5,516 nt of DNA, taken from NCBI GenBank assembly GCA_946481615.1, contig CAMLOR010000233.1:1-5516 (forward strand), given 5' to 3'. Source of the DNA: an uncultured Aquimonas sp. (lineage in GTDB: Bacteria; Pseudomonadota; Gammaproteobacteria; Xanthomonadales; Xanthomonadaceae). The notes below the pieces were generated by a model. The model was not told the DNA's origin. It saw only the letters and a program-made list of their open reading frames with translations, and searched no databases. The position numbers and the translations under genes were made by a program. Below are positions 1-5,516 of this stretch, piece by piece. Each line of letters opens with the position of its first letter. Position 1 is the stretch's first letter.

Positions 1-71
1 TCGTCCGAGCCCAGCCGCCTTCGCATCGCCGGCCACCCCACCCCGGCAAGAGCACGCCTCACCCTCTCGTC

Positions 72-91
72 GTCCCCGCGCAGGCGGGGAC
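72..91. repeat. Short palindromic intergenic repeat (REP-like)
   Basis: The segment GTCCCCGCGCAGGCGGGGAC is a perfect inverted repeat with 8-bp arms and a GCAG loop, followed by CCAGGTGCGAG. It belongs, from memory, to a very common proteobacterial intergenic repeat type (consensus like CATCCCCGCGNAGGCGGGGATCCAG). When translated by mistake it gives the familiar spurious peptide WVPACAGT, and exactly that appears on the minus strand here. It lies about 11 bp beyond the stop codon of the histidine kinase, so its RNA hairpin could protect or end that transcript. There is no U-tract after the stem on the minus strand, so it is not a canonical intrinsic terminator. Confidence 0.7.
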
Positions 92-102
92 CCAGGTGCG
101 AG

Positions 103-2088
103 TCAGCGCTTGCGCAACGCCGCAGCGAGATCTTCGCGGCGATACGGTTTCGGCAGCAGGTCGAAGCGCTCCGCCAGCGCATCGCCCGCGGCGACGGCGG
201 CGCGTTCGTGGCCCGAGGTGAGCAGTACGCGCAGGCGGGGCCGCAGCGCCTGCGCCTGCGCTGCGAGCTCGATGCCGTTCATGCCGCGACCGAGCGCCAC
301 ATCGGTGAACAGCACCTCGATGTCGTCGGCCTGCGCCAGTCGTTCGAGGGCGGTTTCGGCATCGGCGACGGCGGTGACGCGGTGGCCGAGGGAGCGCACG
401 AAGGCCACCGCGATGTCGCGCACCGCGGGTTCGTCTTCCACCACGAGCACGTGCTCGCTCGGCGCCGCCGCCGGCGCGGTGGATGCGGCCTGCGATGCAG
501 GGGCGTGGGTCGACACCGGCAGGTACAACTCCATGGTCGTGCCGTAGCCGAGGCGGCTGCGTGCGCGCAACTCGCCGCCGCTCTGCCGCACGAAACCGTA
601 GGTCATGCTCAAGCCGAGTCCGCTGCCCTTGCCGGGCCCCTTCGTCGTGAAGAAGGGCTCGAAGGCGCGTGCCAATACCTCCGGCGCCATGCCCAGGCCC
701 GTGTCGGCGACGCTGAAACGCACGTAGCGGCCGGCGGGCAGATCGAGCGTATCGCGCGCACCGTCGACCGCCTGCGCATGCGCGGCGATGGTGAGCTGGC
801 CGCCGCGCGGCATGGCATCGCGCGCGTTGAGCGCGAGATTGAGCAGGGCCGATTCGAGCTGCGCGGCGTCGGCGTAAACCGGCGGCGTGTCGGGCGGCAC
901 CTCGATGTCGATGCGCACGCGATCGCCCAGCGTGCGGCGCAGCATCGAGCCCAGATCCTGCAGCAGCGCGGCCGGCTCGATCGCGCGCGGCGACAGACGC
1001 TGGCGGCGCGCGAAGGCGAGCAGCTTGCTGGTGAGCGCGGCGCCGTGGTCGACGGCGCGCAGCGCGTTGGCGATCAGTTCGGCGGAAGAGGGCGAAGCGC
1101 CGGCCTCCAGTTCGAGCAACTGCAGGTTGCCCGACACCACGGTGAGCAGATTGTTGAAATCGTGCGCGATGCCGCCGGTGAGCTGGCCGACGGCTTCCAG
1201 CCGCTGCGCGTGCGCCAGGTGTTCCTCGGCGCGGCGGCGTTGCATCAGCGCCGCGACCACGTTGGCGATCGACTGCAGGCAATGCAGCGTATCGGGATCG
1301 AAAACGTCCGGCGCGCGCGCCAGCGCCAGCGCCACGCCCACCACACGCTGGCGCTCCAGCAGCGGCACCAGCAATGCGCTGCGATGGCCGGCGACGGTGA
1401 GTTGCGCGGCCAGCGGCCAATCGCCCTCGAGCGTCAGATCGCGCGACAGCACGGGACGGCCGGCCGCGAACCCGCCGCCGAATGCACCGGCGCCGGACTG
1501 CGCGGCGGCCGCGATCTCTTCGTCCAGACCGGTTTCGCCCAGCACCCGCGCACGTCCGCCGTCGCCGGGGAACGCGAGCAGCGCGACCGTGCCCACGCCG
1601 AGCACGTCGGCGATCTCCGACGGCAGGCTGGCGAGGAATTCGTCCTCGTCCTCGACCGCGAGCGCGCGTTCGCCCACGCGCGCCACGAGCCGGTCGTAGC
1701 GCGCGCGCTGCAAGGCCTGGCGTGCGCGCTGGGTTTCGGAAATGTCGCGGATCGAAGCCAGGTAGCGGCGCGGCTCGCCCTCGATCGGACTGAGCGCGAT
1801 CTCGACCGGAAACGCGGTGCCGTCGCGCCGCTGCCCGATCAGCGCCTGCCCGCCGGCGCCCATCGGACGCACGCGCGGCTGGTTCATGTAGGCACTGCGA
1901 TGCGCGCGATGTCGCTGGCGTGCGCTCTCCGGCATCAGCGACTCGATGCCGAGGCCGAGCAGTCCGCCGCGTTCGTAGCCGAACAGGCGATCGGCCTGTT
2001 CGTTGGCGTGCACGATGCGGCCGTCGCCGTCGACCAGCACGAGCGCATCGGGCAGCAGCGAGAACACCTGTTCGAGCAGCGGGATCAT
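103..2088 (-). CDS. Soluble PAS-GAF hybrid sensor histidine kinase with C-terminal receiver
   Basis: This 661-residue protein senses a signal, autophosphorylates on histidine and passes phosphate to receiver domains. Domains in order: PAS (about 5-118, ending in the typical RDISE), a short helical linker, GAF-like (about 130-285), dimerisation/phosphoacceptor domain with GIAHDFNNLL (H309), ATP-binding domain with N-box Asn421, G1 box DTGLGM (462-467), F-box FEPFFTTK (476-483) and G2 box GKGSGLGL (486-493), an Ala/Pro-rich linker (about 526-545), and a receiver (546-661) with acidic E551/D552/E553, phosphoacceptor D596, T624 and K647. All catalytic residues are present. I see no membrane segment or signal peptide, so a cytosolic ligand or redox cue is likely. 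There is no HPt domain. The ATG overlaps the upstream regulator's TGA (ATGA at 2085-2088), which fixes the start and implies translational coupling. The ligand cannot be read from the sequence. Confidence 0.93.
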   Translation of the reverse strand: MIPLLEQVFSLLPDALVLVDGDGRIVHANEQADRLFGYERGGLLGLGIESLMPESARQRHRAHRSAYMNQPRVRPMGAGGQALIGQRRDGTAFPVEIALSPIEGEPRRYLASIRDISETQRARQALQRARYDRLVARVGERALAVEDEDEFLASLPSEIADVLGVGTVALLAFPGDGGRARVLGETGLDEEIAAAAQSGAGAFGGGFAAGRPVLSRDLTLEGDWPLAAQLTVAGHRSALLVPLLERQRVVGVALALARAPDVFDPDTLHCLQSIANVVAALMQRRRAEEHLAHAQRLEAVGQLTGGIAHDFNNLLTVVSGNLQLLELEAGASPSSAELIANALRAVDHGAALTSKLLAFARRQRLSPRAIEPAALLQDLGSMLRRTLGDRVRIDIEVPPDTPPVYADAAQLESALLNLALNARDAMPRGGQLTIAAHAQAVDGARDTLDLPAGRYVRFSVADTGLGMAPEVLARAFEPFFTTKGPGKGSGLGLSMTYGFVRQSGGELRARSRLGYGTTMELYLPVSTHAPASQAASTAPAAAPSEHVLVVEDEPAVRDIAVAFVRSLGHRVTAVADAETALERLAQADDIEVLFTDVALGRGMNGIELAAQAQALRPRLRVLLTSGHERAAVAAGDALAERFDLLPKPYRREDLAAALRKR

Positions 2089-2813
2089 GCGCGCGTCACC
2101 GGAGCGGCGAAGAGATAGCCCACGCCGCGCACCGAACGCACCAGCTGCGGGTTGGCCGGATCGGCTTCGATCTTCTGCCGCAGGCGGCCCACCTGCACGT
2201 CGATGGCGCGGTCGTAGGGGCCGCTGTCGCGGCCGTGCATCTGGCGCATCAGCGCGTCGCGCGTGAGCACGCGCGGCGCCTGCGAGGCGAGCGCCAGCAG
2301 CAGGTCGAACTCGCCGGTGGTGAGCCCCACTTCGCGGCCTTGCGCATCGAGCAGCCGGCGCGTGCCGGGTTCGAGCCGGAAGCCCTGGAACAGCAGCGCG
2401 TCGCCGCCGGCGGGCGCCGTGGCCTCGGCGGGTTTCACGCGGCGCAGCACGCTGCGCACGCGCGCCAGCAGTTCGCGCAAGTCGAAGGGCTTGGCCACGT
2501 AATCGTCGGCGCCGACTTCCAGCCCGACGACGCGATCCACCGGATCGCCGCGTCCGCTGACGATGATGACGGCGCCCTGCCAGTGTTCGCGCAGATGCCG
2601 CGCGAGCGCCAGGCCGTCCTCGCCCGGCAGACCGAGATCGAGCAGCACCAGCGCGATCGCCTCGCGCGCCAGCACGGCACGCGCGGAGGCCGCGTCGCCG
2701 GCTTCGAACACGCGGAAATCCTGGGCCTGGAAATAGCGCCGCACCAGATCGCGGATGGCCGGATCGTCGTCGACGATCAGCAGGGCGGAGGGGGCGGGCA
2801 GGGCGGACACCAT
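2085..2813 (-). CDS. OmpR/PhoB-family response regulator
   Basis: This 242-residue DNA-binding regulator is activated by phosphorylation, most likely by the kinase encoded directly downstream with a 4-bp overlap. The receiver (about 10-125) has the acidic pocket D15/D16/D17, phosphoacceptor D59 in LLDLGLPG, switch S86 and K108 in the AKPFD motif. The C-terminal winged helix-turn-helix (about 138-237) ends with the family hallmark VRGVGYLF, and its recognition helix is around DRAIDVQVGRLRQK (201-214). The length is normal for the family. Being first in the operon, it is transcribed away from uspA out of the shared 112-bp intergenic region. No Shine-Dalgarno sequence is evident before the ATG. 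The next upstream ATG (2820-2822) is out of frame. The target genes are unknown; the divergent promoter is the obvious candidate. Confidence 0.93.
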   Translation of the reverse strand: MVSALPAPSALLIVDDDPAIRDLVRRYFQAQDFRVFEAGDAASARAVLAREAIALVLLDLGLPGEDGLALARHLREHWQGAVIIVSGRGDPVDRVVGLEVGADDYVAKPFDLRELLARVRSVLRRVKPAEATAPAGGDALLFQGFRLEPGTRRLLDAQGREVGLTTGEFDLLLALASQAPRVLTRDALMRQMHGRDSGPYDRAIDVQVGRLRQKIEADPANPQLVRSVRGVGYLFAAPVTRA

Positions 2814-2819
2814 GGCGGC

Positions 2820-2825
2820 ATGCTA
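2820..2825 (-). promoter_or_regulatory. Possible -10 element for the regulator-kinase operon
   Basis: On the minus strand the hexamer TAGCAT matches TATAAT at four of six positions and is the most AT-rich spot just before the response-regulator gene. If used, transcription would start at or near the ATG at 2813, giving a leaderless or nearly leaderless mRNA. That would fit the missing ribosome binding site. No convincing -35 box is seen, so this is a weak call. Confidence 0.22.
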
Positions 2826-2858
2826 TGACAACCGCCGCGCCGCGCGCGATGCGTCTGC

Positions 2859-2872
2859 TTGACCCCGGTCAA
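2859..2872. promoter_or_regulatory. CRP/FNR-family operator (FNR/ANR/DNR-like box)
   Basis: TTGAC-CCCG-GTCAA fits the FNR-type pattern TTGAY-N4-RTCAA exactly. With its flanks it forms CTTGACC-CC-GGTCAAG (2858-2873), with 7-bp perfect arms. It sits in the middle of the divergent region, centred 60 bp before the uspA start codon and 52 bp before the regulator start codon. FNR-type activators commonly bind about 41 bp upstream of the transcription start, which would put the uspA start near 2907. No recognisable -10 hexamer is visible there in this GC-rich DNA. Universal stress genes are known targets of FNR/ANR-type regulators in proteobacteria. Which family member binds here is not decidable from the site. 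Confidence 0.6.
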
Positions 2873-2913
2873 GATGCCGGTGGCGCGATCGCGCGAGGGT
2901 GGCGCATCCCCAC

Positions 2914-2919
2914 AGGAGG
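2914..2919 (+). promoter_or_regulatory. Strong ribosome binding site of uspA
   Basis: AGGAGG is a perfect Shine-Dalgarno core placed 6 nt before the ATG at 2926. It decides the start over the in-frame upstream ATG at 2899, which lies before the site and would add nine residues (MAHPHRRLA) not expected in the family. It is the only perfect Shine-Dalgarno core I see before any gene start in the window. Confidence 0.85.
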
Positions 2920-2925
2920 CTCGCC

Positions 2926-3759
2926 ATGTTCAAGGACCTGCTGGTTCCGCTGATCGACGCCCCGGGCGACGCCGCCGCGCTCGATGCCGCTTTCGCATTG
3001 GCGCGCGCGCACGAAGCGCATGTCGCCGCGCTGATCGTGGTGCCCCTGTATCTGCCGCCGGCTTTCGAGTGGGGCGCGATGCCCGGCGATCTGTATGCGA
3101 GCCTGCATGCCGAGGCGCGTGCGCACGCCGCCGACCTCGCGGCGGCCACGCGCGCACGCGCGGCCGGCATCGACGTGCCGTTCGAACTGCGTGTGGTGGA
3201 AACCGACGTCGTGCCCACCGCGCGCACGGCGGCGCTGCATGCGCGCCACGCGGATCTCGCCGTGCTGGCCGCCGCGCCGGACGACGCCGGCCGCCGCGCC
3301 GCGCAGGCGGTGTTCCTCGATCTGCTGCTCGATGGCGGCCGCCCCGTGCTGCACGTGCCGGGCCCGGCCATGCTGCCGCCGCGCCGCGTGGTGGTGGCCT
3401 GGCAGCCGACGTGCGAAGCCGCGCGCGCCTTGCACGATGCGTTGCCGTTGCTGCGGCGAGCGCAACGCGTCGACGTGCTGAGCATCGATCCGGTGGTGGA
3501 CGAACACCGCCACGGCGAGCTGCCCGGCGCCGACATCGGCACGCATCTGGCGCGCCACGGCTGCCACGTCGAGGTCATCGTGCGGCCGCGCCAGGACGCC
3601 TCGATCGGCCGCGCGCTGCTGCGTCACGTGCAGGAAACCGGCGCCGACCTCGTGGTGGCCGGCGGCTACAGCCACACGCGCCTGCGCGAGCAGTGGCTGG
3701 GCGGCGTCACGCGCACGCTGTACGAGGAATCGCCGGTGCCGGTACTGTTCTCGCACTGA
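2926..3759 (+). CDS. Tandem-domain universal stress protein (UspA family)
   Basis: This 277-residue soluble protein contains two Usp folds. Domain 1 is about residues 1-145: it begins MFKDLLVPLI and ends with the strand GRPVLHVP. Domain 2 is about 152-277: it begins RRVVVAWQ and ends with SPVPVLFSH. Members help cells survive starvation, oxygen limitation and other stresses, often by binding ATP or protein partners. The nucleotide loop of domain 2 reads GGYSHTRLREQWLGG (246-260), which resembles the G-2X-G-9X-G motif but has Ser249 where the second Gly is expected. Domain 1 has no such motif, a usual asymmetry in two-domain members. ATP binding is therefore uncertain. It is divergent from the two-component operon, has an FNR-like palindrome upstream, and probably shares its transcript with the next gene 17 bp downstream. 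Confidence 0.9.
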   Translation: MFKDLLVPLIDAPGDAAALDAAFALARAHEAHVAALIVVPLYLPPAFEWGAMPGDLYASLHAEARAHAADLAAATRARAAGIDVPFELRVVETDVVPTARTAALHARHADLAVLAAAPDDAGRRAAQAVFLDLLLDGGRPVLHVPGPAMLPPRRVVVAWQPTCEAARALHDALPLLRRAQRVDVLSIDPVVDEHRHGELPGADIGTHLARHGCHVEVIVRPRQDASIGRALLRHVQETGADLVVAGGYSHTRLREQWLGGVTRTLYEESPVPVLFSH

Positions 3760-3776
3760 AGTCATCGGGACCGTGC

Positions 3777-4565
3777 GTGTTTGCCGATCTGCCGTCCGTC
3801 CATCGCGAACGACTCGACGCGGTTGCGGCGCAGGTGCGAGCCGATCCGCGCTTCGAGGCGCTGTTGCTGGCCGGCTCCGCGGCGGCGGGGCAGGCGGACG
3901 AATGGTCCGATCTCGATCTGGTGGTCGTCTGCGCACCGGAAGCCTGGCCTGCCGTACTCGACGCGCGCCGCGCGTTCGCCCGCGACTGCGGCCCGCTGCT
4001 GTCGGCCTTCACCGGCGAACACGTCGGCGAGCCGCGCCTGTTGATCTGCCTCTACGGCCCGCCGCTGCTGCACGTCGACCTCAAGTTCGTGACGCCCAAC
4101 GCCGTCGCGGAGCGCGTCGACGAGCCGCGCGTGCTGTTCGACAAGACGGGCGAAGCCACGCGCGCGCTCGCCGCGAGCCGGGCGCTGTACCCGGCACCGG
4201 ACCCGGACTGGATCGAGGATCGCTTCTGGACCTGGGTGCACTACGCCGCCACCAAGATCGGCCGCGGCGAAATGTTCGACGCCCTGGAGATGCTGGGCTA
4301 TCTGCGCTGGCGCGTGCTCGGCCCGCTGGCCTTGCAGGCCGTGGGCGCCACTCCGAACGGCGTGCGGCGCATCGAACGGCTCGCGCCGGCCTGGGCGGAC
4401 GAGCTCGCGGCGACGGTGGCGCAGCCCACGCCGCAGTCCGCCGGCGCGGCGCTGCGCAAGGCGATCGATCTCTACCGGCGCCTGCGGCCCGCCGATGCAG
4501 GCGCGCCTTCGCAGGCCGAGGCCGAAGCGCGGCGCTTCCTCGAAGCCGTGCTCGCGCGGCGCTGA
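3777..4565 (+). CDS. Nucleotidyltransferase-fold protein, substrate unknown
   Basis: This 262-residue protein of the DNA polymerase beta-like nucleotidyltransferase superfamily has the signature LLAGSAAAGQADEWSDLDLV: G33-S34 followed by D45 and D47, with a third carboxylate probably D101 in LLHVDLKFV. The Mg-binding active site thus looks intact. The C-terminal half (about 145-240) is helical, with RFWTWVHYAATKIGRGEMFDAL, similar in style to the helical domain of aminoglycoside 6-adenylyltransferase-like proteins. I cannot assign a substrate, and resistance is not implied. The start is taken as GTG 3777 because the frame has no ATG until residue 167, GGGA lies 6 nt upstream, and the fold begins near residue 25. 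The frame stays open further upstream through uspA, but that part is an overlap artefact. The gene starts 17 bp after uspA, suggesting co-transcription. Confidence 0.8.
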   Translation: MFADLPSVHRERLDAVAAQVRADPRFEALLLAGSAAAGQADEWSDLDLVVVCAPEAWPAVLDARRAFARDCGPLLSAFTGEHVGEPRLLICLYGPPLLHVDLKFVTPNAVAERVDEPRVLFDKTGEATRALAASRALYPAPDPDWIEDRFWTWVHYAATKIGRGEMFDALEMLGYLRWRVLGPLALQAVGATPNGVRRIERLAPAWADELAATVAQPTPQSAGAALRKAIDLYRRLRPADAGAPSQAEAEARRFLEAVLARR

Positions 4566-4588
4566 AGGCCCGGGCGGCGGGGCGATCC

Positions 4589-4597
4589 TGCTAGAAT
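4589..4597 (+). promoter_or_regulatory. Extended -10 promoter of prfB
   Basis: TGCTAGAAT combines the TG extension with a TAGAAT hexamer matching TATAAT at five of six positions. No -35 box is recognisable at the usual distance, as expected for extended -10 promoters. The predicted start of transcription is near 4604, giving a leader of about 23 nt. It is located in the 61-bp gap after the nucleotidyltransferase stop codon, so prfB is probably its own transcription unit. Confidence 0.55.
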
Positions 4598-4618
4598 TGC
4601 CGCAGTTTTTCCCGGCAA
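4597..4618. repeat. Small inverted repeat overlapping the prfB start region
   Basis: TTGCCG (4597-4602) and CGGCAA (4613-4618) are perfect 6-bp arms around a 10-nt spacer containing five T residues. It lies across the predicted transcription start and leader of prfB. It is not a terminator, because the T run is in the loop. It could be an operator or a weak leader hairpin, or chance. Confidence 0.3.
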
Positions 4619-4626
4619 CACTCCCC

Positions 4627-5516
4627 ATGATCGAACTCAATCCCGTCCGTGCCCGGATCGCCGACCTGTCGTCGCGTCTGGCTGCACTCAGGGGGTATCT
4701 TTGACTTCGACCTCAAGGTCGAACGGCTCGAAGAAGTCTCCCGCGAACTCGAAAACCCCGATATCTGGAACGATCCCGAGCGCGCCCAGTCGCTCGGCCG
4801 CGAACGCGCCCAGCTCGACAAGCTGGTCGGCGCGATGCGCGAACTCATCGACGGCCTGAAGGATGCCGGCGACATGCTCGACCTCGCCGAGGCCGAGGCC
4901 GACGACGACACCGCGCAGGCCGTGATCGACGATGTCGAGCGGCATGCGCAGCGCGTCGACAAGCTCGAGTTCCAGCGCATGTTCTCCGGCCAGATGGACG
5001 CCGCGCCCGCGTTCGTCGACATCCAGGCCGGCGCCGGCGGCACCGAGGCCCAGGACTGGGCCGAGATGATGCTGCGCATGTACCTGCGCTGGTGCGAATC
5101 GCGCGGCTGGAAGGCCGAACTGATGGAAGTGAGCGCGGGCGAAGTGGCGGGCATCAAGTCGGCCACCTTCCGCGTGGAAGGCGATTACGCCTACGGCTGG
5201 CTCAAGACCGAGACCGGCGTGCATCGCCTGGTGCGCAAGTCGCCTTTCGACAGCGACAACCGCCGCCATACCAGCTTCACGTCGGTGTTCGTTTCGCCGG
5301 AAGTCGACGACGACATCGACATCGAGATCAACCCGGCCGACCTCAAGACCGACGTCTATCGTTCTTCGGGCGCCGGCGGCCAGCACGTCAACAAGACCGA
5401 ATCGGCGGTGCGCATCACGCACATGCCCAGCGGCATCGTCGTGGCCTGCCAGACGGAGCGCTCGCAGCACGCCAACCGCGACCGCGCCATGAAGATGCTG
5501 GCCGCGAAGTTGTACG
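4627..5516 (+). CDS. prfB: Peptide chain release factor 2 (RF2), programmed frameshift, 3' end cut by window
   Basis: RF2 recognises UAA and UGA stop codons in the ribosomal A site and triggers release of the finished protein. The first frame (4627-4704) encodes 25 residues, [14 protein letters not shown] to LRGYL, and stops at UGA codon 26. A +1 shift to GAC at 4703 continues the protein as [12 protein letters not shown]. The joined product shows 296 residues; roughly 70-80 C-terminal residues lie beyond the edge. The stop-recognition tripeptide SPF is at 205-207 and the catalytic GGQ at 250-252 ([10 protein letters not shown]), the same numbering as in E. coli RF2. Residue 246 is Ser, as in typical bacterial RF2, rather than the less active Thr of E. 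coli K-12. The leader lacks a clear Shine-Dalgarno sequence. Expression is autoregulated by RF2 level through the frameshift. Annotation software that ignores the shift will miscall this gene. Confidence 0.97.
4690..4705 (+). promoter_or_regulatory. prfB: RF2 programmed +1 frameshift site
   Basis: AGGGGGTATCTTTGAC contains the internal Shine-Dalgarno-like AGGGGG, the slippery codon CTT (4699-4701), the in-frame stop TGA (4702-4704) and the following C, which makes the stop a poor one. As I recall the E. coli site, it is identical base for base. When RF2 is scarce, termination at UGA is slow, peptidyl-tRNA-Leu slips from CUU to UUU, and reading resumes at GAC (4703-4705). Confidence 0.97.

Noticed and set aside
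72..91. Intrinsic terminator for the kinase operon
   Set aside because: The stem is good, but no U-tract follows it on the minus strand, so it is reported only as a repeat.
228..240. Second copy of the GCGCAGGCGGGG repeat core
   Set aside because: It lies inside the receiver-coding part of the kinase gene, lacks the matching left arm, and is explained by coding sequence.
59..1420. 453-codon minus-strand open frame
   Set aside because: It overlaps the kinase in another frame, is extremely Arg/Ala-rich, and ends in the spurious WVPACAGT string produced by the palindromic repeat.
208..2118. Long plus-strand open frame of 636 codons opposite the kinase gene
   Set aside because: It is an Arg/His/Gln/Ala-rich mirror frame caused by high GC. 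It shows no domain, while the opposite strand encodes a full histidine kinase.
1920..2828. 302-codon plus-strand open frame opposite the response regulator
   Set aside because: It is a mirror frame of an intact OmpR-family gene with no motif of its own.
2883..2894. GCGCGATCGCGC palindrome before uspA
   Set aside because: Short GC palindromes of this kind are frequent by chance at this base composition, and nothing else supports an operator here.
2859..3776. In-frame upstream extension of the nucleotidyltransferase through the whole uspA gene
   Set aside because: The extension is Arg-rich low-complexity sequence in a shadow frame of uspA. Family homology starts only near the GTG at 3777.
2869..3936. 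Minus-strand open frame of 355 codons opposite uspA
   Set aside because: Its composition is typical of an antisense frame in GC-rich DNA, and the plus strand encodes a clear Usp protein with a perfect ribosome binding site.
4627..4704. Stand-alone 25-residue small protein or a broken prfB
   Set aside because: The TGA at codon 26 lies in the classical RF2 frameshift site and the homology continues directly in the +1 frame, so this is neither a separate gene nor a pseudogene.
4591..5470. Minus-strand open frames of 191 and 260 codons opposite prfB
   Set aside because: They are mirror frames of the RF2 coding sequence; no start signals or domains are seen.

Overview
The window is very GC-rich, densely coding bacterial DNA. 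It most likely comes from a gammaproteobacterium of the Xanthomonadales (Lysobacter, Luteimonas or Rhodanobacter type). That placement is an inference. It rests on an RF2 gene (prfB) with the classical frameshift site and an N-terminus that, from memory, resembles xanthomonad RF2, on a short palindromic intergenic repeat of a kind common in this group, and on the overall base composition. A high-GC betaproteobacterium cannot be excluded.

Layout. Positions 1-102 are non-coding as far as I can see and hold one palindromic repeat (72-91). Positions 103-2813 on the minus strand form a two-gene signalling operon. An OmpR-family response regulator is transcribed first (2813 to 2085), followed by a soluble PAS-GAF hybrid histidine kinase with its own C-terminal receiver (2088 to 103). 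The two genes share an ATGA stop/start overlap. A 112-bp divergent intergenic region (2814-2925) carries a near-perfect CRP/FNR-type palindrome. On the plus strand follow a tandem-domain universal stress protein (2926-3759) with a strong ribosome binding site, then, after 17 bp, a GTG-started nucleotidyltransferase-fold protein (3777-4565). A 61-bp gap contains an extended -10 promoter. Finally comes prfB (4627 to beyond the right edge), which is read only through a +1 programmed frameshift at codon 26.

How the genes may work together. The kinase/regulator pair and the stress-protein gene flank one shared control region. A CRP/FNR-family regulator bound there could tie uspA, and perhaps the two-component operon, to oxygen, nitric-oxide or energy status. 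The kinase can in principle feed two receivers, its own and the separate regulator. The nucleotidyltransferase probably rides on the uspA transcript; its substrate is unknown. prfB appears to be an independent housekeeping unit with autoregulated translation.

No clearly new system is visible. The items most worth following up are the shared FNR-like box, the nucleotidyltransferase of unknown substrate behind uspA, and the textbook-perfect RF2 frameshift site.
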